From the NCBI RefSeq assembly GCF_010729105.1, contig NZ_AP022573.1, forward strand, positions 5,828,001-5,892,000: a DNA stretch of 64,000 nucleotides. Direction: 5' to 3'. The stretch's first letter is position 1, and each line of letters opens with the position of its first letter. Positions 31,573-42,950 of this stretch are shown here, piece after piece. The position numbers and the translations under genes are program-made. Origin of the DNA: Mycobacterium saskatchewanense (GTDB taxonomy: Bacteria; Actinomycetota; Actinomycetes; Mycobacteriales; Mycobacteriaceae). The notes beneath the pieces are model-generated. The model was not told where the DNA came from and searched no databases. It was given only the letters and a program-made list of their open reading frames with translations.

Positions 31573-32739
31573 GTGCGTGTCGCCGTGGTCGCCGGGCCGG
31601 ATCCCGGGCACTCGTTTCCCGCGATCGCGCTGTGCCGACGCTTCGCCGAGGCGGGCGACGAGCCCACCCTGTTCACCGGTGCGGAGTGGCTGCAGACCGC
31701 ACGCGCCGCGGGTATCGACGCCGCCGAGTTGGACGGGCTCGCCGCCACCGACGACGACCTCGATGCGGGCGCCCGTATCCACCGGCGGGCGGCGCGGATG
31801 GCCGTACTGAACGTGCCGGCGCTGCGCGAGTTGGCGCCCGACCTGGTGGTGTCCGACGTCATCACCGCCGGCGGTGGCATGGCGGCCGAGTTGCTGGGGA
31901 TCCCGTGGATCGAGCTCGACCCGCACCCGCTGTACCTGCCGTCGAAGGGGTTGCCACCGATAGGCAGCGGGCTCGCGCCCGGGACCGGCGTCCGCGGCCG
32001 GCTGCGCGACGCCGTCATGCGGGCGCTCACCGCGCGCTCCTGGCGGGCCGGCCTGCGCCAGCGTGCGGCCGTCCGGGCCGAAATCGGGTTGCCGGCCGAC
32101 GACCCCGGGCCACTGCGCCGGCTGATCGCCACCCTGCCCGCCCTCGAGGTCCCACGCCCGGACTGGCCGGCGAAGGCCGTGGTGGTGGGCCCGCTGCACT
32201 TCGAGCCCACAGATCGCGTGCTCGAGATCCCGGATGGTCCCGGGCCGGTGGTGGTGGTCGCGCCGTCGACCGCAACGACCGGCACCGCGGGACTGGCCGA
32301 GGTCGCCCTCGGGTGCCTCATTCCGGGGGACACGCTGCCGGCGGGATCCCGCCTGGTGGTGTCGCGCCTCGGCGGGCCGTCCCTCACGGTGCCCCCGTGG
32401 GCGGTGGTGGGGCTGGGGCGTCAGGCCGACCTGTTGCCCCACGCCGACGTGGTGATCTGCGGCGGTGGTCACGGGATGGTGGCCAAGACCCTGCTGGCCG
32501 GGGTCCCGCTGGTGGTGGTGCCCGGTGGGGGCGACCAGTGGGAGATGGCCAACCGGGTGGTGCGGCAGGGCAGCGCCCGGCTGATCCGGCCGCTGAGCGT
32601 CGACGCGCTGGTGGCCGCGGTGGGCGAGGTACTGTCGACGCCCGGCTACCGGGAGGCGGCGCGCGCCGCCGGCGCCAGCGTCGCGGGCGTCGCCGATCCG
32701 GTCCGGGTGTGCCGTGAAGCGCTTGCTTTAGCGGAGTGA
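31573..32739 (+). CDS. UGT-like glycosyltransferase family protein (Rv2739c-like)
   Basis: The 388-residue GT-B fold protein resembles MGT/UGT and GT28 enzymes. The N-terminal VRVAVVAGPDPGHSFPAIAL is the acceptor-domain glycine loop. The C-terminal PHADVVICGGGHGMVAKTLL then GVPLVVVPGGGDQWEMANRV is the nucleotide-sugar binding motif, with His and Gln/Asp/Glu in place. Start GTG at 31573 gives the Mtb length as I recall. Substrates unknown. It is divergent from ephG and followed by a DUF3046 gene, recA and recX. Confidence 0.85.
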   Translation: MRVAVVAGPDPGHSFPAIALCRRFAEAGDEPTLFTGAEWLQTARAAGIDAAELDGLAATDDDLDAGARIHRRAARMAVLNVPALRELAPDLVVSDVITAGGGMAAELLGIPWIELDPHPLYLPSKGLPPIGSGLAPGTGVRGRLRDAVMRALTARSWRAGLRQRAAVRAEIGLPADDPGPLRRLIATLPALEVPRPDWPAKAVVVGPLHFEPTDRVLEIPDGPGPVVVVAPSTATTGTAGLAEVALGCLIPGDTLPAGSRLVVSRLGGPSLTVPPWAVVGLGRQADLLPHADVVICGGGHGMVAKTLLAGVPLVVVPGGGDQWEMANRVVRQGSARLIRPLSVDALVAAVGEVLSTPGYREAARAAGASVAGVADPVRVCREALALAE

Positions 32740-32761
32740 TCCGCTGGGTATCTTGGCTGAC

Positions 32762-32956
32762 GTGCGGCTGACGGAGTTCAACGAGCGGGTCGTCCTGCGA
32801 TTCGGCGCTGCCTACGGCGCATCGGTGTTGGTGGATCACGTGCTGACCGGTCTCGACGGCCGGACCGCCGCCCAGGCGATCGAGGACGGCGTCGAGCCCC
32901 GCGACGTCTGGCGGGCCCTGTGTGTCGACTTCGACGTGCCTCGCGATCAGTGGTGA
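32762..32956 (+). CDS. DUF3046 protein (Rv2738c-like)
   Basis: The 64-residue conserved actinobacterial protein (RLTEFNERVVLRFGAAYGAS ... GLDGRTAAQAIEDGVEPRDV) is usually encoded near recA. TATCTT lies 7 nt upstream of the GTG, so the mRNA is probably leaderless; an upstream TTG is unlikely. No catalytic or binding motif is evident. Its steady linkage to recA-recX suggests a connection with recombination, but this is inference. Confidence 0.85.
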   Translation: MRLTEFNERVVLRFGAAYGASVLVDHVLTGLDGRTAAQAIEDGVEPRDVWRALCVDFDVPRDQW

Positions 32957-33062
32957 GCGGCGCTCGGACCCGGACTGCGCCGGACCCAGACTGCGCTCAG
33001 CGCGTCGGTCGGCGAGCGTTTCGCACCCTCACCGCAGGGTCGCCGCCACCGGCGCAGGGTCG

Positions 33063-33716
33063 CTATAGGGGACAGTCGCCGCACGTCGAGCCGCCCGGCA
33101 CGCGGTAGAACAGGCAGCAGCTGGTACGCCGGAAGGCCAGGTTCGGGCCGCTGATCGCCCCCGTTCCGGCCAGCTTGCCGGTGCGCAGCAGGGCGCCGGT
33201 GATCTCGGTGATCGGCGCGCGCAGGTCGGGCCGGGCCGAGAGGAGCAGCCGCGACGTCCCCACCAGCGCGGACGCGATGTTGCCGGATAGCAGGCCGGGC
33301 GCCACCCCCACCCGGAGTCCGGCCGCGAGCGGTTCCAGGTGGTCCCGCACGACGACGCGGTACAACAATTGCGCCGATGGCGCGGCGGGCCGGCCGACGG
33401 GCTCGGGCAGCCGCAGCCGCGTGCCGTCCTCGGCCCGCTGCAGCCTTGTCAGGTCGGGCAGGACGCCGTGGCAGACCGCGCACGCCAGGACCGGCGACCA
33501 CAGCCTCGCGGCGTGGCCCAGCTGGACCAGCGAGGCCGCAACCCGCTGCTCCGCGGTGCCGTAACGAGCGGCGGTGGTCTGCACCAAATCCGTGAACCCG
33601 TCGGCGTAGCACTGGGTTACCGGGCGCCATCCGGCGTCGCTGCCGCCCACGACCAGCGCGAAAAACCCTCCATAGGAGGAGATCTCGGCCAGTTCCGCGG
33701 AGATGTCCATGAGCAT
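33063..33716 (-). CDS. FhuF-like [2Fe-2S] protein
   Basis: The 217-residue protein has a C-terminal cysteine cluster Cys200, Cys201, Cys212 and Cys215 (CC-x10-C-x2-C), the atypical [2Fe-2S] ligand set of FhuF-type ferric-siderophore reductases. The N-terminal part is helical with ACAVCHGVL and no membrane span. It may reduce ferric siderophore in the cytosol. It diverges from recA and shares the intergenic region that holds a LexA box. As I recall Mtb has only a short Cys-rich fragment (Rv2737A) here, so an intact copy would be ancestral. No IdeR box was seen upstream. Confidence 0.78.
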   Translation of the reverse strand: MLMDISAELAEISSYGGFFALVVGGSDAGWRPVTQCYADGFTDLVQTTAARYGTAEQRVAASLVQLGHAARLWSPVLACAVCHGVLPDLTRLQRAEDGTRLRLPEPVGRPAAPSAQLLYRVVVRDHLEPLAAGLRVGVAPGLLSGNIASALVGTSRLLLSARPDLRAPITEITGALLRTGKLAGTGAISGPNLAFRRTSCCLFYRVPGGSTCGDCPL

Positions 33717-33748
33717 TTTCGTTCGGCACCCGGCGTGTCAGGCTTGAA

Positions 33749-33764
33749 TCGAACAGGTGTTCGG
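33749..33764 (+). promoter_or_regulatory. LexA-binding SOS box of recA
   Basis: TCGAACAGGTGTTCGG matches the mycobacterial SOS box TCGAAC-N4-GTTCGA at 11 of 12 positions. It lies 109 bp before recA and 33 bp before the divergent FhuF-like gene. A -10-like TACTGT follows at 33766. Confidence 0.85.
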
Positions 33765-33793
33765 CTACTGTGGTGGGCGTTCGGGAAGTCGAC

Positions 33794-33816
33794 TTGTCGG
33801 TGGCCTTCTCTAGTGT
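33794..33816 (+). promoter_or_regulatory. PafBC-dependent (LexA-independent) recA promoter
   Basis: TTGTCGGTG, exactly 8 bp, then TAGTGT fits the RecA-NDp/PafBC promoter consensus TTGTCRGTG-N8-TANNNT known from mycobacteria. It gives recA a second DNA-damage input besides LexA. It is 56 bp upstream of the recA start. Confidence 0.85.
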
Positions 33817-33872
33817 CACGGCCAACCGACCGATACCGGTCATGAGAACACACCGACTATAGGAGAGGCACC

Positions 33873-34925
<1,053 letters not shown>

Positions 34926-35463
34926 GTTCTCTCGCGAGGAGCAGGCTCGGGCGCTGTGCCTGCGCCTGCTCACTGCGAGAGCGCGCACCCGGGCCGAATT
35001 GTCCGGTCAGTTGGCCAAACGCGGCTATCCCGATGATGTCAGCGCTACCGTGCTCGACCGGCTCGCCGCCGTCGGCCTGATCGACGACAGCGACTTCGCC
35101 GAGCAATGGGTGCAGTCCCGCCGGGTCAAGAGCAGGCGGGCCCTGGCCGCCGAATTGCACACCAAGGGTGTCGATAAAGAGGTCATCACCGAGGCGCTGG
35201 CCGGGCTCGACGCCGGTGCCGAGCGCGACCGCGCCGAGCAGTTGGTGCGGTCCAAGCTGCGGCGGGAGACGCTGGACGGCGACGGCAAAGAAGAGGCGCG
35301 GGTGACCCGCCGGCTGGTGGCGATGCTGGCGCGGCGCGGGTACGGCCAGAACCTGGCGTGCGAGGTCGTCCTGGCCGAGCTGGCCGCCGAACGGGAGCGC
35401 CGGCGCGTCTAGCCGGTGACGTGCGCTTTCTCGCGTGCCATCGGGTCGCCGTACCATGGCTCC

Positions 35464-36975
35464 GTGACTTCGATGGTGGTTTCGGCGCGGACGTATCAAG
35501 TCCGCACGTACGGCTGCCAGATGAACGTTCACGACTCGGAGCGGTTGGCGGGCCTGCTGGAGGCGGCTGGCTACCGGCGGGCCGCCGAGGGTGCGGACGC
35601 GGACGTGGTGGTTTTCAACACCTGCGCGGTGCGGGAGAACGCAGACAACAAGCTGTACGGCAACCTCAGCCACCTCGCCCCGCGCAAGCGCGACAATCCC
35701 GACATGCAGATCGCGGTCGGCGGATGCCTGGCCCAGAAGGACCGGGAGGCGTTGCTGCGCAAGGCGCCGTGGGTCGACGTCGTGTTCGGCACCCACAACC
35801 TCGGGTCGCTGCCGACGCTGCTGGACCGGGCCCGGCATAACAGGGTCGCCCAGGTCGAGATCGCCGAGGCGTTGCAGGAGTTCCCGTCAGCGCTGCCGAG
35901 CGCGCGCGAATCCGCCTATGCGGCATGGGTTTCCATCTCGGTCGGGTGTAACAACACCTGCACCTTCTGCATCGTCCCGTCGCTGCGCGGCAAGGAGGTC
36001 GATCGCAACCCGGCGGACGTCCTCGCCGAGGTGCGGTCGCTGGTCGACGACGGCGTGCTCGAGGTCACCCTGCTGGGCCAGAACGTGAACGCCTACGGGG
36101 TGTCGTTCGCCGACGCCGCGCAGCCCCGGGATCGCGGCGCGTTCGCCAAGCTGTTGCGGGCCTGCGGGCGCATCGAGGGGCTCGAACGGGTGCGGTTCAC
36201 GTCGCCGCATCCCGCCGAGTTCACCGACGACGTCATCGAGGCGATGGCCGAGACGCCCAACGTCTGTCCAGCCCTGCACATGCCGCTGCAGTCCGGGTCC
36301 GACCGCGTGCTGCGGGCCATGCGCCGGTCCTACCGCGCCGACCGCTACCTCGGCATCATCGACCGGGTCCGCTCGGCCATGCCGCACGCGGCGATCACCA
36401 CCGACCTCATCGTCGGCTTCCCGGGTGAGACCGAGGAGGACTTCGCGGCCACGCTGGACGTCGTGCGGCAGGCGCGGTTCGCCGCGGCGTTCACGTTCCA
36501 ATACTCCAAGCGGCCGGGCACGCCCGCCGCGGAACTCGACGGGCAGCTCCCCAAAGCCGTTGTACAGGAGCGCTACGAGCGGCTGATCGAGCTGCAGGAG
36601 CAGATCTCGCTCGAGGGCAACAGGGCGATGGTCGGGCAGACCGTCGAGTTGCTGGTCGCCACCGGCGAGGGGCGCAAGGACAGCCGCACCGCCCGCATGA
36701 CCGGGCGCGCGCGCGACGGCCGGCTGGTGCACTTCGCGTCGGATCAACCCGGGGATCAACCCGCCGACCGGCCGGTGCGGCCCGGCGATGTCGTCACCGT
36801 CGCGATCACCGGCGCCGCGCCCCATCACCTGATCGCGGACGCCGGGGTCCTCACCCACCGCCGGACGCGGGCCGGCGACGCGTTCGCCGCGGGCCTGCGC
36901 CCGAAGGCCATCGGTCTGGGCATGCCGACCGTCGGCCCCACAAAACCCACCGAACCCCTGGGATGTGCGCGATGA
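35464..36975 (+). CDS. miaB: tRNA-2-methylthio-N6-dimethylallyladenosine synthase (MiaB)
   Basis: The 503-residue radical-SAM methylthiotransferase acts on A37 of tRNA after MiaA. Domains: UPF0004 with cluster ligands Cys18, Cys54 and Cys88; radical-SAM core with Cys162-x3-Cys166-x2-Cys169 (GCNNTCTFC); C-terminal TRAM domain (about 385-460). The GTG start is 6 nt after TACCAT, suggesting a leaderless transcript; an ATG 9 nt later is possible. The stop overlaps the next gene. miaA is about 4 kb downstream on the same strand. Confidence 0.94.
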   Translation: MTSMVVSARTYQVRTYGCQMNVHDSERLAGLLEAAGYRRAAEGADADVVVFNTCAVRENADNKLYGNLSHLAPRKRDNPDMQIAVGGCLAQKDREALLRKAPWVDVVFGTHNLGSLPTLLDRARHNRVAQVEIAEALQEFPSALPSARESAYAAWVSISVGCNNTCTFCIVPSLRGKEVDRNPADVLAEVRSLVDDGVLEVTLLGQNVNAYGVSFADAAQPRDRGAFAKLLRACGRIEGLERVRFTSPHPAEFTDDVIEAMAETPNVCPALHMPLQSGSDRVLRAMRRSYRADRYLGIIDRVRSAMPHAAITTDLIVGFPGETEEDFAATLDVVRQARFAAAFTFQYSKRPGTPAAELDGQLPKAVVQERYERLIELQEQISLEGNRAMVGQTVELLVATGEGRKDSRTARMTGRARDGRLVHFASDQPGDQPADRPVRPGDVVTVAITGAAPHHLIADAGVLTHRRTRAGDAFAAGLRPKAIGLGMPTVGPTKPTEPLGCAR

Positions 36976-37565
36976 AGAAAGAACACGCCGACCTGGACGC
37001 CCTGCGGACCGAGATCGAGGCGGCCGAACGGCGAGTGGCCAGCGAAATCGACCCCGGGCCAAGGGGTTTCGTGGTGGCAATCCTCGTTTTCGTGTTGCTG
37101 GGATCGTTCATCCTGCCGCACACCGGCGATGTGCGTGGCTGGGACGTGCTGTTCAGCAGCCACGGGGCCGGCGCGGCCGGGGTGGCCCTGCCGCATCGGG
37201 TGTTCGCCTGGCTGGCGCTGGTGTTCGGCGTCGGCTTCTCGATGCTGGCGCTGGTGACGCGGCGCTGGGCGCTGGCGTGGATCGCGCTGGCGGGTTCGGC
37301 CGTCGCCGGGGCGGCCGGGCTGCTGGCGGTCTGGTCGCGCCAGACCGTGGCGGCCGGGCATCCGGGCCCCGGTATCGGGCTGATCGTCGCGTGGATCACC
37401 GTGCTCGCCCTGACGTTCCAGTGGGCCCGTGTGGTGTGGTCGCGCACCATCGTGCAGCTGGCGGCCGAGGAGCAGCGGCGCCGGCTCGCCGCGGAGCAAC
37501 AGTCGAAGACGCTGCTGGACACCCTCGACGACCCGGCCAAGCCCGAGGCGCCGCCCGGAACCTAG
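36972..37565 (+). CDS. conserved membrane protein (Rv2732c-like)
   Basis: The 197-residue protein has a short N-terminal coiled coil ([20 protein letters not shown]), four hydrophobic helices (about 32-52, 76-98, 103-122 and 135-155), and a charged C-terminal coiled coil ([20 protein letters not shown]). Start ATG overlaps the miaB stop; a GTG 9 nt upstream is possible. No function is known to me. Its 3' end overlaps the convergent DUF349 gene by 4 bp. Confidence 0.82.
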   Translation: MKKEHADLDALRTEIEAAERRVASEIDPGPRGFVVAILVFVLLGSFILPHTGDVRGWDVLFSSHGAGAAGVALPHRVFAWLALVFGVGFSMLALVTRRWALAWIALAGSAVAGAAGLLAVWSRQTVAAGHPGPGIGLIVAWITVLALTFQWARVVWSRTIVQLAAEEQRRRLAAEQQSKTLLDTLDDPAKPEAPPGT

Positions 37566-38926
37566 GTTCGGCGGGTCAGCGCCTCGGCGGCCGCGTCGGC
37601 CCACTGCCGCCACTGTTCGGCATTCGCCTTGGCCTGCTCGGCCTCTTTGGTGCGTCCCGCCGCCGCCGCCTTCTGCGCCTGCTGTTCGTACTGCTCGGCC
37701 CGGACGCGGAACTGCTCGGCCCTGGCCTGCGCCTGCGGATCGGCCCAACCGGCATCACCGGCGTCGCGGACCTTCTTCTCCACCGCGCGCAGCCGCCGCT
37801 CCAGGTCGGCGGAGCGGTCCCGCGGCACCTTGCCGATCGCGTCCCACTTGTCCGCGATCGAACGCAGGGCAGCCCGGGCGGCGTCGTGGTTGCTGGTGTC
37901 CAGCCGCTCCGCTTCGGCCAGCAGCGCTTCCTTCGCGGTGGCGTTGGCCTGCAGCTCCGCGTCCTTCTCGGCCGTCACCGCGTTGCGCGCCTTGAAGAAG
38001 ACGTCCTGGGCCGCCTTGAAACGGCGCCACAGGGCGTCGTCGACGTCGCGGCTCGCCCGCCCCGCCGCTTTCCAATCGGTCAGCAACTTGCGGAATTCGG
38101 CGCTGGTGGCGGCCCAGTCGGTCGAACCGGACAACTCTTCGGCCCGCTCGCAGAGCTGCTCCTTGGCCTGTCGGATGCCGGATCGTTCCCGATCGAGCTC
38201 GGCGAAATGCGACCCCCGGCGCCGGTTGAAGGCGTCGCGCGCCGCGGAATAGCGCTTCCAGAGCGCGTCGTCGACCTTTCGGTCCAGCCCACTGATGCTC
38301 TTCCATTCGTCGAGGATGGCGCGCATTCGATCGCCGGCGATTTTCCACTGGGTCGAGTTGGCGGCGAGGTCCTCGGCCTCGGCTGCCAGCGCCTCCTTGC
38401 GGGCGGTCTGGGCGGCCCGGTGCTCGTCGCGTCGCGACCGCTCCGCCGCGACGGTCGCCTCGGCGCGCTCGATCAGCGCGGTCAGCCGGGCGGCCAGCGC
38501 GTCGACATCACCCAGAACCGACGCCGCCGGCACGGTCTCGGCCAGCGCTTTGGCGTTGGTCTTGATCTTGCGCGCGTCGCCGGTTCCCGACGCCAGGCGT
38601 TCCTCGAGGAGGGTCACCTCGGTGCTCAGGTCGTCAAACCGCCTGCCGAAGTGGGCGAAGGCCGCCTCTGGGTCCCCGGCCTGCCACGAGCCGACGACGC
38701 GCTCGCCCGCGGCGGTGATCAGCCAGACCGTGCCGTCGTCGTCGACCCGCCCGAACTTGTGCGGGTCACTGCGCGGGGCCGTCACCGCCGGCTGGGCCGC
38801 GGCGTGGACATTGGGTCGCGGGCCCGGGCTCGCCGGGCGGGGTCCGGGACGCGGCCCCGGGCGTGGTGCCGGGGGGCTGCCAACAGTCCCGGCCGGCTCG
38901 TCGCTGCGCGGCTCCTCAGTCGTCAT
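37562..38926 (-). CDS. DUF349-repeat protein (Rv2731-like)
   Basis: The 454-residue protein has a Pro/Arg-rich N-terminus (about 20-40), then a small conserved domain ([20 protein letters not shown]). Three DUF349 helical repeats follow, each with a W-containing motif ([60 protein letters not shown]). A charged coiled-coil tail ends it. DUF349 proteins are cytosolic and of unclear function. The ATG at 38926 has AAAGGTGG upstream, which decides the start in a much longer open frame. Confidence 0.85.
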   Translation of the reverse strand: MTTEEPRSDEPAGTVGSPPAPRPGPRPGPRPASPGPRPNVHAAAQPAVTAPRSDPHKFGRVDDDGTVWLITAAGERVVGSWQAGDPEAAFAHFGRRFDDLSTEVTLLEERLASGTGDARKIKTNAKALAETVPAASVLGDVDALAARLTALIERAEATVAAERSRRDEHRAAQTARKEALAAEAEDLAANSTQWKIAGDRMRAILDEWKSISGLDRKVDDALWKRYSAARDAFNRRRGSHFAELDRERSGIRQAKEQLCERAEELSGSTDWAATSAEFRKLLTDWKAAGRASRDVDDALWRRFKAAQDVFFKARNAVTAEKDAELQANATAKEALLAEAERLDTSNHDAARAALRSIADKWDAIGKVPRDRSADLERRLRAVEKKVRDAGDAGWADPQAQARAEQFRVRAEQYEQQAQKAAAAGRTKEAEQAKANAEQWRQWADAAAEALTRRT

Positions 38927-39344
38927 GGAAACGTCACCACCTTTCGCGCGGTCAATGCCCGCGCACCTGCCGCGCACAGCGGCACCCGTGCGACCGATGT
39001 CACCGTCACCGTCGCTCCGTAACCGTATCCCCAAGTATTGAAGCAGCTTGCGCGGCGGCTCGTCGCCACCTCCGCCCCGGCCCGACGACGCGATCGTGAC
39101 GGAATCGAAACCCGACCGTGCGGTCGCCGTGGACGTGACTGGCGGGGCATGACGGCAGACTGTTACAAAGGCGCACACAGCCGCGGCATAGCTCCGGGAG
39201 TCACGATGAAGATCCGGCGCGAATTCGGCTGGGTCGAGACCGTCGCTCTGCCGCACTACAGTGTTCGTGAACTGGTAGCGAACATCACGTGTACGCGCGA
39301 TCTTTGCCGGGAACGCTGGTCCGAACGCTGATGAGGGGGTTCCC
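38927..39344. other. 418-bp divergent intergenic region
   Basis: It separates the DUF349 gene from the DMT-like gene. It holds a -10-like TACAGT (39257-39262) and, directly after, the inverted repeat TGTTCG-N11-CGAACA (39262-39284), a possible operator. A small open frame (about 39149-39331) has no recognisable product and is not called. The rest shows nothing. Confidence 0.4.
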
Positions 39345-40334
39345 ATGACGAAAGTCGACGTCGCGGCGCTGATCGCGTTGCTCGCGGCGCTGGCCTCCGC
39401 GATTGGTGACGTCATCCGGCAGCGCTCCGCGCAGGAGATCACCGACCAGGAAGTCGGCCACCTCGAGCTGTTCCGCATGTCCCTGCGCGACAAGCGATGG
39501 TGGCTGGGCGGAATGGCGGCGGTGGTCAACTACAGCCTGCAGGCCGCGGCGCTGGCCTGGGGGTCCGTGGTACTGGTAACCGCGCTGCAGGTCGCGGCGC
39601 TGCTGTTCGCCCTGCCCATCTACGCGCGGCTGAGCAAACACCGCGTGACCCGCTGGGAGTGGCTCTGGGCGCTGGTGCTCGCCGGCGCCCTGGCGGTGGT
39701 CATCATCGTCGGCGACCCGGCATCCGGCCACCAGCGGGCGCCGCTGTCCACCTGGCTCATCGTGGCCGCAGTGATGGGCCCGGCGCTGGTGCTGTGCGTG
39801 CTCGGGGCGCGCGTCTGGCGCGGACGCCCGGTCGCGGCGATCCTCCTGGCCCTGGTCGCGGGTTCCTCGTTGGCGCTGTTCGCCGTGGTGACCAAGGGCG
39901 TGGTCGAGGTGGCCGAGGAGGGCCCGGCGGCCGTCCTGCGCGCCCCCGAGTTCTACCCGTGGCTGTTGATCGCGCTCTGCGGCATGATCTTCCAGCAGTC
40001 CGCGTTCCGGGCCGGCGCGCTCACCGCGTCGCTACCCACGATGACTGTCGCCAAGCCCGTGGTGGCCGGCGTGCTCGGGGTAACCGTCCTCGGCGAGACG
40101 CTAGGGGCCCGGGGGCCGGCGGCGATCGTCGGGCTCGTCGCGGTCGGAGTGGTGATCGTGGCGACCGTCGCGCTGGCGCACGGCGAGGCCGCCTCGATGG
40201 CGGCCGAAACAGCCCACGAGCCGGCGCTCACCGGCTCGCACGAGAGCTTGCCCGGCGACGACCCGGCCATCGGCTACGCGGCGGACGCCCCGGCCGCGCC
40301 GGCCGCGTCGAAGGGCGCCCGGACCAGCCCCTAG
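39345..40334 (+). CDS. DMT-superfamily-like integral membrane protein (Rv2729c-like)
   Basis: The 329-residue protein has nine to ten hydrophobic helices arranged as two EamA-like halves ([20 protein letters not shown] ... [20 protein letters not shown]; later [20 protein letters not shown]). The charged hydrophilic tail from about 285 is probably cytosolic. It has a GAGGGGG RBS. Likely a transporter of small metabolites, but the substrate is unknown and a non-transport role cannot be excluded. Confidence 0.82.
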   Translation: MTKVDVAALIALLAALASAIGDVIRQRSAQEITDQEVGHLELFRMSLRDKRWWLGGMAAVVNYSLQAAALAWGSVVLVTALQVAALLFALPIYARLSKHRVTRWEWLWALVLAGALAVVIIVGDPASGHQRAPLSTWLIVAAVMGPALVLCVLGARVWRGRPVAAILLALVAGSSLALFAVVTKGVVEVAEEGPAAVLRAPEFYPWLLIALCGMIFQQSAFRAGALTASLPTMTVAKPVVAGVLGVTVLGETLGARGPAAIVGLVAVGVVIVATVALAHGEAASMAAETAHEPALTGSHESLPGDDPAIGYAADAPAAPAASKGARTSP

Positions 40335-40364
40335 GGTCCGGCGGCGAGGCGTTAGTTTGGTGGC

Positions 40365-41048
40365 GTGCTGAGCGCCATCGCGATCGTTCCCTCGGCGCCG
40401 GTTCTCGTCCCCGAGCTGGCCGGGGCGGCGGCCGACGAGCTGGCCGATCTTTCGACGGCGGTGGCGGCCGCGGTCGCCTTCCTGCCGTCCCACTGGGTGG
40501 CCATCGGCACGGGTGAGGCCGACACCATACTGGGCCCCGAGGCCGCCGGCACGTTCGCCGGATTCGGTGTCGACGTGCCGGTCCGGCTGTCCCCACACGC
40601 CGACCGCACGGCCCCGTTCCCGGTGTGTGCGCTGATCGCGGCGTGGGCACGCGGCCAGCTCCGGCCCGACGCCACCGCGCAGGCCCGCGTGTACCGCGCC
40701 GACCACGACGCCGACACCGCACTGACCCGCGGCAGGAGTTTGCGCGCCGAGCTCGACGAGACACCCGACCCGGTCGGCGTGCTGGTCGTGGCCGACGGCG
40801 CGAACACCCTCACACCGGCCGCGCCCGGCGGCTACCGCCCGGGCGACGCCGGCGCGCAGCTCGCCCTGGACGACGCGCTGGCCACCGGTGACGTCGCCGC
40901 CCTGGCCCGGCTGCCGCGGCAGGTCCGCGGCCGGGTCGCGTTCCAGGTGCTGGCCGGGCTGGCCGAACCGGGCCCGCGCTCGGCGAAGGAGCTCTACCGG
41001 GGAGCGCCCTACGGCGTGGGCTACTTCGCCGGCGCCTGGCAGCCGTGA
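40365..41048 (+). CDS. class III extradiol-dioxygenase-fold protein (Rv2728c-like)
   Basis: The 227-residue protein resembles the LigB-type catalytic fold ([52 protein letters not shown]). The His metal ligands of true extradiol dioxygenases are not evident at the N-terminus, so enzymatic ring cleavage is doubtful. TAGTTT lies 6 nt before the GTG, a leaderless arrangement. It overlaps miaA (GTGA) and is co-translated with it, a linkage conserved in Mtb. Confidence 0.8.
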   Translation: MLSAIAIVPSAPVLVPELAGAAADELADLSTAVAAAVAFLPSHWVAIGTGEADTILGPEAAGTFAGFGVDVPVRLSPHADRTAPFPVCALIAAWARGQLRPDATAQARVYRADHDADTALTRGRSLRAELDETPDPVGVLVVADGANTLTPAAPGGYRPGDAGAQLALDDALATGDVAALARLPRQVRGRVAFQVLAGLAEPGPRSAKELYRGAPYGVGYFAGAWQP

Positions 41049-41962
41049 GGCCGCTGGCGATCATCGGGCCCACGGGCACCGGCAAGTCGCAGCTGGCCCT
41101 CGACGTCGCCGAGCGCCTCGGCGGCGAGGTGGTCAACGCCGACGCGATGCAGCAGTACCGCGGCATGGACATCGGCACCGCGAAGCTGCCGGTCGGACAG
41201 CGGCGGGGCATCCCGCACCACCAGCTCGACGTCCTGACGGTCACCGAGACCGCGACCGTCGCCCGTTACCAGCAGGCCGCCGCCGCGGACATCGAGGCGA
41301 TCGCGGCCCGGGGCGCGGTGTCGGTGGTGGTGGGCGGTTCGATGCTCTACATCCAGTCGCTACTGGACGACTGGTCGTTCCCCGCCACCGACCCCGCCGT
41401 GCGGGCGCGCTGGGAGGAGCGGCTCGCCGAGGTGGGTGTCGGTCAGTTGCACGCCGAGCTGGCGCGCCGCGACCCGGCGGCCGCCGCGGCGATCCTGCCC
41501 ACCGACGCCCGTCGCACCGTGCGGGCACTCGAGGTCGTCGAGCTCACCGGCCGGCCCTTCGCGGCGTCGGCGCCGCGCATCGGCGCGCCGCGCTGGGACA
41601 CGGCCATCATCGGACTGGACACCGAGACAACGGTTCTCGACGAACGGCTGGCCCGCCGCACCGACGCCATGTTCGACCAGGGCCTGCTCGACGAGGTGAC
41701 CGCGCTGCTCGGCGAGGGCCTGCGCGGCGGGGTCACCGCCTCGCGCGCCCTGGGTTACGCGCAGGTCATCGCGGCGCTCGACGCCGGGGGTGCGCCCGAG
41801 CAGCTGCGCGAGGCCCGCGAACTGACGTACGTGGGCACGCGACGCTACGTTCGGCGGCAGCGGTCGTGGTTTCGCCGCGACCATCGGGTGCACTGGCTGG
41901 ACGCGGCCGATCCGGCCGGCCTCGCCGACAGCGCCGTGCGGGCCTGGCGGCACGTATCCTGA
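41045..41962 (+). CDS. miaA: tRNA dimethylallyltransferase (MiaA)
   Basis: The 305-residue enzyme adds the isopentenyl group to A37 of UNN-reading tRNAs, supplying the substrate for MiaB. Seen: P-loop [45 protein letters not shown] and [18 protein letters not shown] near the end. Starts at a GTG overlapping the preceding gene. A 57-bp spacer leads to dapF. Confidence 0.95.
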   Translation: MRPLAIIGPTGTGKSQLALDVAERLGGEVVNADAMQQYRGMDIGTAKLPVGQRRGIPHHQLDVLTVTETATVARYQQAAAADIEAIAARGAVSVVVGGSMLYIQSLLDDWSFPATDPAVRARWEERLAEVGVGQLHAELARRDPAAAAAILPTDARRTVRALEVVELTGRPFAASAPRIGAPRWDTAIIGLDTETTVLDERLARRTDAMFDQGLLDEVTALLGEGLRGGVTASRALGYAQVIAALDAGGAPEQLREARELTYVGTRRYVRRQRSWFRRDHRVHWLDAADPAGLADSAVRAWRHVS

Positions 41963-42019
41963 GCAGGTGATCCGCCCCGACGACGATGATGCCGGCCCAG
42001 TCGGCCAGGGGTGGCGCGG

Positions 42020-42904
42020 ATGAGGTTCGCCAAGGGCCACGGCACCGAGAACGACTTCGTCCTGCTGCCCGACATCGACGCCGAGCTGACGCTCGACGCC
42101 GGGCGGCTGGCCGCGTTGTGCGACCGGCGCCGCGGCCTGGGGGCCGACGGGGTGTTGCGGGTCACCACGGCGGGAGCCGCCCGGGCCGCCGGCGTGCTGG
42201 ACCGCCTGCCCGACGGGGTGGGCGCGGGCGACTGGTACATGGATTACCGCAACGCCGACGGGTCGACGGCCCAGATGTGCGGCAACGGCGTTCGGGTGTT
42301 CGCGCACTACCTGCGCGCCAGCGGTCTGGAGAGCCGGGACGAGTTCGTGGTCGGCTCCCTGGCGGGACCCCGGCCCGTGACCGTGCACCACGCCGATCCC
42401 ACGAACGCCGACGTCACCGTCGACATGGGCAAGGCCAACACGCTGGGAAGCGGGGGGCCGGCATTCGACGCGACAGTGGGCGGCCGCCGGTTCGCCGGTC
42501 TCGGCGTGGACGTCGGCAATCCGCACCTGGCATGCGTGGACCCCGGCCTGACCGCCGACGATCTGGCGGCGCTGGATGTGGCCGGGCCCGTGCGCTTCGA
42601 CCGGGGTCAATTCCCGGACGGCGTCAACATCGAGGTGGTCACGGCACCGGTCGACGGGGTGGTCCGGATGCGGGTCCACGAGCGCGGCGTCGGGGAAACG
42701 CGCTCCTGCGGCACCGGGACGGTCGCGGCCGCGGTGGCGGCACTGACCGGTGCGGGCGCGGACACCGGGACGCTGACGGTGCGGGTGCCCGGCGGCGACG
42801 TCGTCGTCACGATCACCGAGGCGACCAGCTACCTGCGGGGACCGTCGGTCCTGGTGGCGCACGGCGAGATCAGCGGGGAATGGTGGCGGGCCCAGCAGCG
42901 TTAA
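42020..42904 (+). CDS. dapF: diaminopimelate epimerase
   Basis: The 294-residue PLP-independent epimerase converts LL-DAP to meso-DAP for lysine and peptidoglycan. The two catalytic cysteines are Cys87 (AQMCGNGVR) and Cys230 (ETRSCGTGT). The ATG gives [12 protein letters not shown], the conserved start, with AGGGGTGG upstream; a GTG 9 nt upstream is an alternative. It is the third DAP-pathway gene in the window, after dapB and dapA. Confidence 0.96.
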   Translation: MRFAKGHGTENDFVLLPDIDAELTLDAGRLAALCDRRRGLGADGVLRVTTAGAARAAGVLDRLPDGVGAGDWYMDYRNADGSTAQMCGNGVRVFAHYLRASGLESRDEFVVGSLAGPRPVTVHHADPTNADVTVDMGKANTLGSGGPAFDATVGGRRFAGLGVDVGNPHLACVDPGLTADDLAALDVAGPVRFDRGQFPDGVNIEVVTAPVDGVVRMRVHERGVGETRSCGTGTVAAAVAALTGAGADTGTLTVRVPGGDVVVTITEATSYLRGPSVLVAHGEISGEWWRAQQR

Positions 42905-42950
42905 TTCCCGTGCATGTCGCCGATTCGGCGTGCATCATCGTTTATTGCCT

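Noticed and set aside
39149..39331. Small ORF of 60 codons before the DMT-like gene
   Set aside because: No RBS, no homology I recognise, and it overlaps a likely promoter and dyad.
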